A stretch of 64,000 nt of DNA from NCBI RefSeq assembly GCF_013003985.1, contig NZ_CP053073.1, positions 1,426,001-1,490,000 on the forward strand. Reading direction: 5' to 3'. The number at the start of each line of letters is the position of its first letter. Position 1 is the first letter of the stretch. The DNA is from Usitatibacter palustris (GTDB taxonomy: Bacteria > Pseudomonadota > Gammaproteobacteria > Burkholderiales > Usitatibacteraceae). A program made the translations under genes and the position numbers. The notes under the pieces are model-generated. The model worked only from the letters and a program-made list of their open reading frames with translations, did not search any database and was not told the origin of the DNA. Below are positions 17,694-26,471 of the stretch, piece by piece.

Positions 17694-18653
17694 TCAAATT
17701 TCGCCAATCGTCTCCGCGAGGTAGAACCACTCATGCCCCGGCTTCGCTCCCACGTCGGGGAAGAGGATGCGGCCGTGCTTTGGCGCGCGAATCTCCGTGC
17801 CGTCATTGCGGATGGCGATGAGGTCGCCCGGTGCGAGCGCATCGAAGCTCGCCCAGGCCCGGCTGAATTTATCCTCGGCGTGGTCGCGATCGATCACTTC
17901 GTGCAGGCGCAGCGCCTCGTAGGTTTTCACTTCCGCGGGCGGCGGGCCGTTCACGTGGCCGAGGAACGCGAGCGTATTGCGGATCGCCTGGTACGCCACC
18001 TCGGGTGATTCCGGCGCGTCGTGCTGGCCGCACTCGAGCGTCATCGCGTAGCCACCCACCGAGCGCATGTACTCCGTCGTACCGACACCGTAGATCGCAT
18101 CGGCCGCGAGCGGATTGGCCGCTGCGTTCGCGCGACGCCGTGCAACGCCACGCGCATACGTATCGAGCCAGCCTTCGACGAAGCGTTTCACGCCCAGATG
18201 CTTGGCCATGTCGCGCTCGGCCTTCGAATGCTTGAAGGGTTCGATGAGCCCCTGGTTGTCCTGCGGCCCGACGAGAGCAAAGCCTTCCGTCTTGCCGCGA
18301 GTGGAATGCAGATCGAGCAGCGCCTCGTGGCTCGCGAGCAGCGGGCAGAGCCAGTTCGCGACGTGATCCTCGAAGTCCTTGGGATTGGGCGTGGGCGCGA
18401 GGTTGCGGTTGAGGTTGCGGTCGCCGATCCGGTCCTTCTTCGCGTAGGCGAGCGGATTGCACACCGGTACGAAGGTGACCACGCCGCGCTCGATCGCGAG
18501 CGCGCCGGAGCGGATCTCCTCGAGGACGCGGCGGATGCCCTGCGTGCCGCAGGTCTCGTTGCCGTGCACGGCGCCGGTGACGATGAGGCGCGGGCCGCTT
18601 GCGCGGCCCGCGAAGGAAACGGATTCGAAGGGAAGCAGGGGCGTGGAGGTCAT
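17694..18653 (-). CDS. Succinylglutamate desuccinylase/aspartoacylase (AstE/AspA) family protein
   Basis: 319 residues. GAVHGNETCGTQGIRR has the HxxE zinc pair and LLDLHSTRG the third ligand His of the M14 metallopeptidase-related AstE/AspA family. The catalytic Glu is probably in MTLECGQHDAPES. A C-terminal segment (residues ~245-315) is a small beta-domain common in this group. By family knowledge it hydrolyses an N-acyl amino acid; no arginine-succinyltransferase genes are nearby, so AstE itself is unlikely. It is transcribed alone, facing the SpmAB gene. Confidence 0.8.
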   Translation of the reverse strand: MTSTPLLPFESVSFAGRASGPRLIVTGAVHGNETCGTQGIRRVLEEIRSGALAIERGVVTFVPVCNPLAYAKKDRIGDRNLNRNLAPTPNPKDFEDHVANWLCPLLASHEALLDLHSTRGKTEGFALVGPQDNQGLIEPFKHSKAERDMAKHLGVKRFVEGWLDTYARGVARRRANAAANPLAADAIYGVGTTEYMRSVGGYAMTLECGQHDAPESPEVAYQAIRNTLAFLGHVNGPPPAEVKTYEALRLHEVIDRDHAEDKFSRAWASFDALAPGDLIAIRNDGTEIRAPKHGRILFPDVGAKPGHEWFYLAETIGEI

Positions 18654-18662
18654 GCCCCCATT

Positions 18663-21650
18663 TTAAGCGTAGCCGCGGCGGGCGCCATCCTCGGGGGTGG
18701 ACGGATTCAGGGGACGGCCCGCAGGTCCCCACGCGAGGACGCTGATGGCGGTCCGGCCCGGCAGGAAGAAATACGCGCCACCCTTCACGGTCACGAAGCT
18801 CTCGAGCCCGTCCATGCGGAGCGGGCCGTGCGGCGTGGGGATGGTCATGGTCAACGGGACCTTCGTCTGGCTCCCACGTCCGAGGAGCGGATCGCTTTCA
18901 TCGAGGCCGTGGAACGTCGATCCATGCAGCCAGGCCTGCTGCAGGAATTCGAACTGCCTCTCGATGTCGGCGTTGACGCACATGAACAGGAGGCCGGCAT
19001 TGCCGTTCGATTGCTTGGGCAGGTTGCGCCCGACGCGCATCACGCGATGCCGATTCGAGAGCTTGATCTGCACCTGGGAGCCGGGCTCGAGGCTGTCACG
19101 AGGATTGGCGCGGCGAATGTGCGCACCCAGCGGGCAGCGCAGGCCGTCCGGATCTTCGCGGCCGTAGAGGAACGCATTGTCGGGATTGACCGTGTCCTTG
19201 ATCGGCCCGGGTGCCAGTGCCAATGCCGGACGTGGCGAAGGTGCAGGCGCAGTTGCCGGTGCGGATGCCGATGCTGGTGCCGGTGGTGGTTCAGTGGCCG
19301 GGTCCGGCGTCGCGGGTTCGGGTGTCGAAGCAGCCGCGGCACTGCGACGCAGCGCCTCCTCCGGCGGCAGGCGACCAGGCTTATCGGGATGACGGATCAG
19401 CGAGGTGCCGTCCTTCCAGCGTCCGACCATCTTGGCGTGCAGCCAATCCTTCACATCCGCCTCGGTGTCTCCCGGCACGCCAGGTTTCGTGTGGTATTCC
19501 TTCGCGCGCGCCTTGAGGTAGTCATCGAGTTTCGTCACGTGCTGCTCGAACTCGCGGACGACAAGGTAGGTGCTGTTGCGTCCCACGTCACGGCCGTGTG
19601 CCTGGGGCGTTGGCGCGATGTTCAGGAAGTTGTCGGGGTAGCCCAGCACCAGCTCGCCGGGTTCGACCGTGTGGATCGAATCCGTGGCCGTGCGCGACCA
19701 GCGTTTCGAGCCGCGCATGATCGGCTGCGAAATCCCGTCCCGGAATCCGAATGGCTCCTTGACGGGATCGGTCAGCGGATCGAGTCGGATCGGCCGCGAC
19801 TTGATTCCTGCGTCGTCCAGCGCCTTGTTTTCTTCCGTCAAGGCGTCCTTCAGCTCGCCTTCCGTCTTGCCATACACAAGGAGGATCGCGTCGGTGTCCT
19901 CGGGCCGCTTGCCCCAGGTCCACTTGTCCGGCTCGTCGTGAAGCGCGCGAGCGCGACCGACGGCGGACATCCCCTGCTGGAACGCGACCGGAAAGGTCGC
20001 CAACGCGTCCGGGCCGACGCCGAGCTTGGCGAGCCCGGGTGCGGTGAGTCCCACGAGGAGCGCTTTCTTCTCGGGCGTCGATTCGCCATAGGTAAGGCGC
20101 GGCTCGATGTCGCGTAGCCACTTCATGGCCTTCTCGCGTGCCGCGAAGCTGAGCATCAGCGCTTGCGCATGGAGCATGTTCTTCATTCCGCCGAAGGCGA
20201 GCGTCGGGATCTCGCGACTCTCCAGCGTGTCGCGCGCGGCGAAGCCGAAGAGCGAAAGCCATTTCGCCGCCTGCTCTTCGTTGGTGGCGCTTGCGAATCC
20301 GTGCCGGATCTCGGCGTTCCGGCGGATCGCGTCCGTCGTGAGCGTGGGATGCGCGCTGAACCAGAACCGCGTCGGGATCTGCTGGCGGCGCGCCCAACGC
20401 TTGAACCGCGCGCCGTCTTCCGCGCCACCCTGCGTCAGGAGCGTCGTTCGCGGAAAGTTGAGCGTGTTGCTCCACACGCTGCTCAACCCGTCGCGCAGTC
20501 TTGCGATGAAGTCCTCGAGGTAACCCTGCCAGTTGCCCCCGTAGTTGGAGAGGAACAGCAACTGCTGCGTGCCGGGAAGCTGCAGCCAGCGCGCCGAATG
20601 GATGTTGCCGATCTTGTCGATGAAGCCCGGAGGCGAGCCGCGCGGGCCGCTCTCGGCGATGAGCCACAGCCCGATGCGCAACGTGACGTACCGGAACCAT
20701 TTGCCCTTCAACGTCGAAACGCCCGCCAGGTGGTTCTGCGCGTATTCGGGTCGGTTTTCGCGCGCGAGAACTTCGCGCATGAGCGGCTCGGAGGGTTCCT
20801 CGTCGACGGGCAAGTCCTCCTTCTCCTGCTTACGGAGCCGCCAGTAGCCGAACCAGATGATGAGGCCTGCCGCGAAGGCCTCCCAGAAGACCACGAGCAG
20901 CGTGCACGTGAACGCCCAGAGGAAGCCGCGGAGGGACCAGCCGATGATCATCGTCAGTATCGGCAGGGGAACCCATATCCACGCGAAGTCGCGGAAGAAG
21001 ATGGGCAGCAACTCGATCCAGGGCACCGTCCTATAGGCGCCGCGCAACGGCATCCGCTCGGACACGAAGGCCCACTTCAGGTACGGATCCTTGAAGATCT
21101 CGCCGCGCACCTTGTACAGGCGCGAGAGCGCGGAGTCGGGAGGCGCGGGCAGGTTGCCGAGGACCTCCTGGATTTTCGCCGCGAGGTCGGCCTCGAGCTT
21201 GATGCGGTCCCGTCGCATTCCGGGCGTTCCGCTGAAGTGCAGCCCGGCTGTGCCTGCGAAGAGTTGCAGGTTCACGGAGCACTCGTGCCGCTCGAGGAAG
21301 CATTCGAGCGGGCCGTCGATGGGAACGCCGGCGGCCTCGATGACTTCGCGAAGCGGCGCGGGGATCGCGGTGGCCACGCGCGTCAGCACCCCCTTGAGCG
21401 GCGCGTCGGCAGTGACTTCGATCACGAGGTGCGCCCGTGTCTTTCCCGCCTCGGGCGGTACGGCGACGATGCTCAGGAAGTGGATGCCACAACCGCGCAG
21501 GGCGGTTGCGGCGTCCTCGAAGGGTTTTCCCTTCGGATCGCCCAGGCGATCGAGGATGCCGTCGAGTTTGTCGACGACGCTGGTCGGCCCCTCGGCCTCG
21601 GTCCGGAATGCCGGGAAGGGCACGGCGACGGTGGTGAGCACGGTGTTCAT
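18663..21650 (-). CDS. Membrane-anchored DyP-type heme peroxidase fusion
   Basis: 995 residues, twice a normal DyP. Residues 1-200 are a soluble domain of unknown function; 205-275 contain two or three hydrophobic spans; 280-480 another unassigned domain; about 480-980 is the DyP fold. DyP hallmarks are all there: GFRDGISQP (Asp638), CPLGAHIRRANPR (His844, proximal heme ligand), NRHRVMR (distal Arg region) and GLLFMCVNADIERQFEFLQQ. A Pro/Ala-rich segment (about 770-818) is inserted between the Asp and His halves. By family knowledge DyPs oxidise bulky substrates with peroxide. The ATG overlaps the P450 stop (ATGA), so the two are made together. Confidence 0.85.
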   Translation of the reverse strand: MNTVLTTVAVPFPAFRTEAEGPTSVVDKLDGILDRLGDPKGKPFEDAATALRGCGIHFLSIVAVPPEAGKTRAHLVIEVTADAPLKGVLTRVATAIPAPLREVIEAAGVPIDGPLECFLERHECSVNLQLFAGTAGLHFSGTPGMRRDRIKLEADLAAKIQEVLGNLPAPPDSALSRLYKVRGEIFKDPYLKWAFVSERMPLRGAYRTVPWIELLPIFFRDFAWIWVPLPILTMIIGWSLRGFLWAFTCTLLVVFWEAFAAGLIIWFGYWRLRKQEKEDLPVDEEPSEPLMREVLARENRPEYAQNHLAGVSTLKGKWFRYVTLRIGLWLIAESGPRGSPPGFIDKIGNIHSARWLQLPGTQQLLFLSNYGGNWQGYLEDFIARLRDGLSSVWSNTLNFPRTTLLTQGGAEDGARFKRWARRQQIPTRFWFSAHPTLTTDAIRRNAEIRHGFASATNEEQAAKWLSLFGFAARDTLESREIPTLAFGGMKNMLHAQALMLSFAAREKAMKWLRDIEPRLTYGESTPEKKALLVGLTAPGLAKLGVGPDALATFPVAFQQGMSAVGRARALHDEPDKWTWGKRPEDTDAILLVYGKTEGELKDALTEENKALDDAGIKSRPIRLDPLTDPVKEPFGFRDGISQPIMRGSKRWSRTATDSIHTVEPGELVLGYPDNFLNIAPTPQAHGRDVGRNSTYLVVREFEQHVTKLDDYLKARAKEYHTKPGVPGDTEADVKDWLHAKMVGRWKDGTSLIRHPDKPGRLPPEEALRRSAAAASTPEPATPDPATEPPPAPASASAPATAPAPSPRPALALAPGPIKDTVNPDNAFLYGREDPDGLRCPLGAHIRRANPRDSLEPGSQVQIKLSNRHRVMRVGRNLPKQSNGNAGLLFMCVNADIERQFEFLQQAWLHGSTFHGLDESDPLLGRGSQTKVPLTMTIPTPHGPLRMDGLESFVTVKGGAYFFLPGRTAISVLAWGPAGRPLNPSTPEDGARRGYA

Positions 21651-22921
21651 TTGTCGAAGACCACCGGAAGGCTGATGGGAAAGATGTCGCTGAACCGCCG
21701 CGCGGTCGCGCGCCCATGGCCCACGGCCCGCAGGCCCCTGAGCTTCACGAGCGGCTTGAAGGTTTGAGTGATCTGCTCGCGGGCGATGTACGCGCCGATG
21801 CACCAGTGCTGGCCGACGCCGAAGGTGACGTAGTCCTCGTCGCACCGGTCGGGATCGAAGACGTGGGGCCGCTCGATCCGGCGTGCATCGAACATGGCCG
21901 ACTGGTATCCGATGAAGACCTTCTTTCCTGCGGGCGTCTTGCGCCCGGAGGCGAACGTGTGCCCCTCGGGGCAGTAGCGCCACATGCCCGGATTGATGTG
22001 CCGGAACCGAAGTGCCTCACGCAGGCACCGCCACAGGAGATCGTCGTCGCCGGCCACGGCCGCCGCGCGTGCGCGCTCGAGGAATTTCGGATAGCGCAGC
22101 AGCGTCTCGAGGATGTTGCCGCCAGCGAGGACGTCGGTGGGGATGAATCCCAGCACCATGCCGAAGAACTGGGCCATGACCTGCTTTTCGGGAAGGCCCT
22201 TCTTCATCATGCGATCCATCGGCGTCTTCAGGTCGATGGTGTTCGCAGCCGCCATGGAGTCGCGGATGATTCGGCGCAGGTGCCAAGCGCCCTCGTCCGA
22301 GACGGCCTTCTTGGGCGGCGGCGTCTCGCCGGGAATGGCAAACGTGTAGGAGCTCGGCCCCAGGCTCCACTTGGCGAACAGGACATCGTCCTTTTCGTCG
22401 AACCGGAGACCGAAGTACGTCCGGCACAGGCCCGCGGGGATCGCGAGCATCAGGTCCTGCGCCGCGTCGAACGGCTTGCCAGGCTCCTTGCTCGCAAGGA
22501 TCTCGCCAGCACGCTTGGCGGTCGCGGTCGTGATGTGCTCGGTGAGGTCCTTGAGGGGAAAGCATTCGGCGAGCTGCTTGTAGCTCGCCTTGTAGTGGTC
22601 GTCGTTCTCCATCCCGAGGACGAAGTTCGCGCCTTCCTTGCCCTCGCCTTTGGTGACTTCCTCCATCTTGCCGCCCCAGCCCACGGGGAAGATGGCGTCG
22701 CGCGAGAGGGCCTCGCGGACTTCCTCGTGGCCGAGGACCAGGGACCAGCCCGGAATCCAGTTGTGGACCGTCCGCAATCGGCACAGGAGGTTGATCACCC
22801 ACTGGGGGTAGGCGTTGAACGCTTCGAACCAGAACGACGGCTCGCTCAGGGCGTCCATCGCCTTGACGTACTCCGCCGGCGTCATGTCGCCTGCGGCCGG
22901 TTGCGCCGGATTCGAGCTCAT
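21647..22921 (-). CDS. Cytochrome P450 with non-canonical I-helix
   Basis: 424 residues, no membrane anchor, typical of bacterial soluble P450s. The heme loop is FGVGQHWCIG (Cys374) and the K-helix ExxR is E302-A-L-R305. The I-helix reads GFIPTDVLAGGN (258-269): aligned to P450cam the conserved Thr is kept (Thr262) but the preceding acid is Pro261, as in P450s that use peroxides or isomerise hydroperoxides. No ferredoxin or reductase gene is nearby. It leads a two-gene operon with the DyP peroxidase and diverges from the cyclase gene across 138 bases. Confidence 0.87.
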   Translation of the reverse strand: MSSNPAQPAAGDMTPAEYVKAMDALSEPSFWFEAFNAYPQWVINLLCRLRTVHNWIPGWSLVLGHEEVREALSRDAIFPVGWGGKMEEVTKGEGKEGANFVLGMENDDHYKASYKQLAECFPLKDLTEHITTATAKRAGEILASKEPGKPFDAAQDLMLAIPAGLCRTYFGLRFDEKDDVLFAKWSLGPSSYTFAIPGETPPPKKAVSDEGAWHLRRIIRDSMAAANTIDLKTPMDRMMKKGLPEKQVMAQFFGMVLGFIPTDVLAGGNILETLLRYPKFLERARAAAVAGDDDLLWRCLREALRFRHINPGMWRYCPEGHTFASGRKTPAGKKVFIGYQSAMFDARRIERPHVFDPDRCDEDYVTFGVGQHWCIGAYIAREQITQTFKPLVKLRGLRAVGHGRATARRFSDIFPISLPVVFDK

Positions 22922-23059
22922 TGTTTTAGCCTCCGCTCGTTCAAGTCACACAGCCGCTGCCTGCGGCTTGCGCCAGTCGCGTACTGTACTCCCCAAGGTA
23001 GCGCTGACTAGTGCATATTCACACTTGGCGTACATGCTGCAGGAGGCGGGGGGCCTTCG

Positions 23060-26000
23060 ATGAAGCGTGACGTAAGAACGTGGCTGGAGACCGGGGGATT
23101 CGGCGAATACGCCGACGTCTTCGAGGAGCGCGGGATCGATGCCGAGGCCCTGCCGCTCCTGACCGATGTCCACCTGAGAGAGATGGGCGTGCCGATCGGG
23201 CCGCGGGTGAAGCTGCTCGCGGCGATCGTGCGCCTCGCCACCGGCGACACCGCGAACCCGGAGCGCCGTCGCCTCACCCTCATGTTCGTGGACCTCGTCG
23301 GATCCACGCCGCTGTCGAGCCGCCTCGATCCCGAGGAGCTTCGCGACCTGATCCGCGAGTACCAGGCGACGATCGCCACGGAAGCCGAGCGCTACGCGGC
23401 GCATGTGGCCCAGTACGTGGGCGACGGTGCGCTGGTTTACTTCGGCTACCCCCGCGCACACGAGGACGATGCCGAGCGGGCCGTGCGCGCGGCGCTGAGC
23501 ATCGTGCGCGCCGTGGCCGCGCTGCGCTCGCCCTCCGGCGAGCCGCTTGCCGCGCACATCGGCATCGCCACGGGCCTCGTCGTCGTGGGGGACCTGCTGG
23601 CGAAGGAACGCGCCGTGATCGGCGAGACGCCCAACCTCGCGGCGCGGCTGCTCGAGCAGGCGGGCGCCGGGGAGATCGTCGTGAGCGCCCAGACGCGCTC
23701 GCTCGTGGGCAACGTTTTCGAGATGCGGGAAATGGAACCGCGGCGGCTCAAGGGATTACCCGAGCCCGTTACTGCTTATGCCGTCCTGGCCGAGCGCACG
23801 GTGGCCACGCGCTACGAAGCGCGGCAAGGCGACAGCGTGACGGCGATGGTGGGCCGCGATGCGGAACTGGGCCTGCTCAAGGCCCGCTGGCGCCTCGCCC
23901 TCGAGGGACGTGGACAGATGGTGGTGCTCACCGGCGAGCCGGGCATCGGCAAGTCGCGCATCCTGCGCGCGCTCGAAGATGAGCTTGCCGGCGGGGATCA
24001 TGTGCTGATCAGCAACCAGTGCTCGCCCTACCATTCGGGAAGCGCGTTGCACCCCATGATCCAGCAGCTGCGGCGTGCCTCGGGGATTGGCGCCGACGAG
24101 AGTGTTGCGCAACAGCTCGACCGCCTCGACGCGATCCTGGGCGGGGCCGAAGACGCCGATGCCGCCCTCATCGCTTCGCTGCTCGGCATCGACGGCTCCG
24201 GGCGCTACGGCAAGCTGGACCTTTCGCCCGAACAGCAACGCGCGCGCACGTTCGAGACGCTGCTCACGCAGGTACTGCGCATCAGCGAGCGCACGCCCGT
24301 CCTCTGGGTGCTCGAAGACGCGCACTGGATCGATCCCACGACGCTCGAGCTGGTGGAGATGTGCGTCGAGCGGATCGCCGGCAGCCGCATCCTCGCGATC
24401 GTGACCGCGCGTCCGGAGTTCGTGCATCACCTCGACGAGCGCGGCCATCTCACGCGCCTTTCTCTCGGCCGCCTCGGGCCGAGTGACATCGCGGCGATGG
24501 TGGGCCACCTTGCGAAGGGCCATTCGCTGCCGGTTCCCGTTCTCGGCGAGATCGCGGCCAAGTCCGATGGCGTGCCGCTGTTCGTCGAGGAGCTCACCAA
24601 GACCGTGCTCGAGGCGCAGGCTCGCCAGGGCGAGCGAGGTTCGCCCGGGTTCGCGCGACTGTCGGTCCCCGCGTCGCTGCACGACAGCATGATGGCGCGC
24701 CTCGACCGCCACGCCACCGTGAAGGACGTGGCGCAAACGGCCGCGTGCATCGGCCGCGAGTTCGACCGGGCGCTGCTCGAACAGGTGAGCGGCCTGGAGG
24801 CCACGGCACTGCACAAGGGACTGGCGGGACTCGAGGAGGCCGAGCTCGTCTTCCGGCGCAACCGTGCCGAAGGCGATTCCTACGTCTTCAAGCACGCGCT
24901 GGTGCGCGATGCCGCCTACGAGAGCCTGCTCCGGTCCAAGCGACAGGAAATCCACGCGCGCATCGTCGCCGCACTCGAAGGCAACCCCGAAGCGCCGCCG
25001 GAGATCCTCGCGCAGCACGCGGCGGAAGCCGGGTTGATCGAGAAAGCCATCGCCTGCTGGGAGCGTGCGGGAGCGCAAGCACTTGCGCGCCCGGCGTACC
25101 AGGAAGCGATCGCGCACCTCAGCCACGCGCTGCAGCGCGCCGAGTCGATGCCGCTCGAGCGGACCTGGCAGGAGTGCCGCCTGCGGCTGCTCCTCCTCCT
25201 CGGCCAGGCGACGATTCCGCTGCGCGGCTACAGCCATTCGGAAACCGTCGCGGTGTTCGAACGTGCGCAGGCGCTGATCGACACGATGCCCGACCGGCCG
25301 AACCGCTTTTCCGTTTCCTATGCGATGTGGGTGGCCTATTACGTTCGCGGCGAGCACGCGAAGGCGCTGCGGATCGCACGCGGGATGCGCGATGGCGCGC
25401 AGCGCGATCGCAGCGACGGGCGCATGCTGACCGCGCTTCGCGCGCTGGGGATCGGCGAGATGATCACCGGCGAGCTGGTCGCGGCAAACACCACGTTCGA
25501 GCTCGCCGAGGAACTCGCGATCGTGCTGCGGCGGCAATCGCGCGAGCAGCGCATCGCCGTCGCGCAACGCTTTGCCGCCGATCCGGACATCGCGACCCAG
25601 TTCCACGTCGCGCTGACACTCCTTGCCCTGGGCTACGTCGATCGCGCCTGGCAACTGGTGGAACAAACGGTGGCCGCCGCGCGCGCCATGGGCCACGTGC
25701 ACACGCTGGGTCATGCGCTGGTGCACGGCGCGATCGTCGCTGCGATGGCTCGCGATGCCGATGCGGCCCGGCGCTTCAGCGCCGAAGCGCTCGCATTCGC
25801 GAACGAGCACGACATGGATCTATGGCGCGGATACGGCGCCGTACTGAGCGGCCACGCGCGGGTGCTGTCCGGCGATGTTCCCGGCGCGCTGCCGCTCATG
25901 GAGCGCGGCCTGCGGCACCTGGCGCGTACCCAGACCGGAGCGATGGTGCCGGCGCACCACGCCGTGCATGCGTACGTGCTCGCGGCGATGGGCCACTTCG

Positions 26001-26392
26001 AGGCGGGCGCGGCTGAGGCGGGCCGGGTGCGCGACGAGCTGAGCTCGGGCTCGGAGCGCTACTTCTGGCCCCATTGCCTGCGCTGGCTCGGCGATTACCT
26101 GCGGCTCGTGCCCGGCAGCAACAGCGCGGAGGTCGAGGCCGCCTACAGCGAGGCGATCGCGCTCGCGCGCAACCAGGAGGCCACGTTCTCGGAGCTTTGC
26201 GCCGCCACCAGCCTGGCGCGACTCTGGGGCGAACAAGGCGAGCGGATGAAGGCGTTCGACCTGCTCGCACCCATCCTGGATCGCCTTTCCGAAGGGGCGG
26301 GCAGTCCGGCGGTGCGCGAGGCCTCGGCACTGCTCCAATCCCTGCAGCGGGAGAGTGAACCGCTGGCTCCGAGGGTGTCCAACCCCGTATAA
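23060..26392 (+). CDS. SAM domain-class III cyclase-ATPase-TPR regulator
   Basis: 1110 residues. Residues 1-60 are a SAM (sterile alpha motif) domain (WLETGGFGEYADVFEERGID); 70-240 a class III nucleotide cyclase with metal Asp78 (FVDLVGST) and Asp122 (YVGDGALVYF) and transition-state Asn192/Arg196 (PNLAAR), so it looks active; about 263 onward a STAND-type ATPase with Walker A GEPGIGKS (292-299); the C-terminal half is helical TPR-like. By family knowledge it is a signal-responsive adenylate or guanylate cyclase. AGGAGG lies 14-19 bases upstream of the ATG. It is divergent from P450-DyP, so it may sense or control the same process; this is inference. Confidence 0.88.
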   Translation: MKRDVRTWLETGGFGEYADVFEERGIDAEALPLLTDVHLREMGVPIGPRVKLLAAIVRLATGDTANPERRRLTLMFVDLVGSTPLSSRLDPEELRDLIREYQATIATEAERYAAHVAQYVGDGALVYFGYPRAHEDDAERAVRAALSIVRAVAALRSPSGEPLAAHIGIATGLVVVGDLLAKERAVIGETPNLAARLLEQAGAGEIVVSAQTRSLVGNVFEMREMEPRRLKGLPEPVTAYAVLAERTVATRYEARQGDSVTAMVGRDAELGLLKARWRLALEGRGQMVVLTGEPGIGKSRILRALEDELAGGDHVLISNQCSPYHSGSALHPMIQQLRRASGIGADESVAQQLDRLDAILGGAEDADAALIASLLGIDGSGRYGKLDLSPEQQRARTFETLLTQVLRISERTPVLWVLEDAHWIDPTTLELVEMCVERIAGSRILAIVTARPEFVHHLDERGHLTRLSLGRLGPSDIAAMVGHLAKGHSLPVPVLGEIAAKSDGVPLFVEELTKTVLEAQARQGERGSPGFARLSVPASLHDSMMARLDRHATVKDVAQTAACIGREFDRALLEQVSGLEATALHKGLAGLEEAELVFRRNRAEGDSYVFKHALVRDAAYESLLRSKRQEIHARIVAALEGNPEAPPEILAQHAAEAGLIEKAIACWERAGAQALARPAYQEAIAHLSHALQRAESMPLERTWQECRLRLLLLLGQATIPLRGYSHSETVAVFERAQALIDTMPDRPNRFSVSYAMWVAYYVRGEHAKALRIARGMRDGAQRDRSDGRMLTALRALGIGEMITGELVAANTTFELAEELAIVLRRQSREQRIAVAQRFAADPDIATQFHVALTLLALGYVDRAWQLVEQTVAAARAMGHVHTLGHALVHGAIVAAMARDADAARRFSAEALAFANEHDMDLWRGYGAVLSGHARVLSGDVPGALPLMERGLRHLARTQTGAMVPAHHAVHAYVLAAMGHFEAGAAEAGRVRDELSSGSERYFWPHCLRWLGDYLRLVPGSNSAEVEAAYSEAIALARNQEATFSELCAATSLARLWGEQGERMKAFDLLAPILDRLSEGAGSPAVREASALLQSLQRESEPLAPRVSNPV

Positions 26393-26471
26393 TTTGCGGC
26401 TTTCCCCGACGCGGGACACAATCCTGCGGCCGGCCGAAGCGCCCCAAAGCACCCATTTTGGAGGAAGCCCG

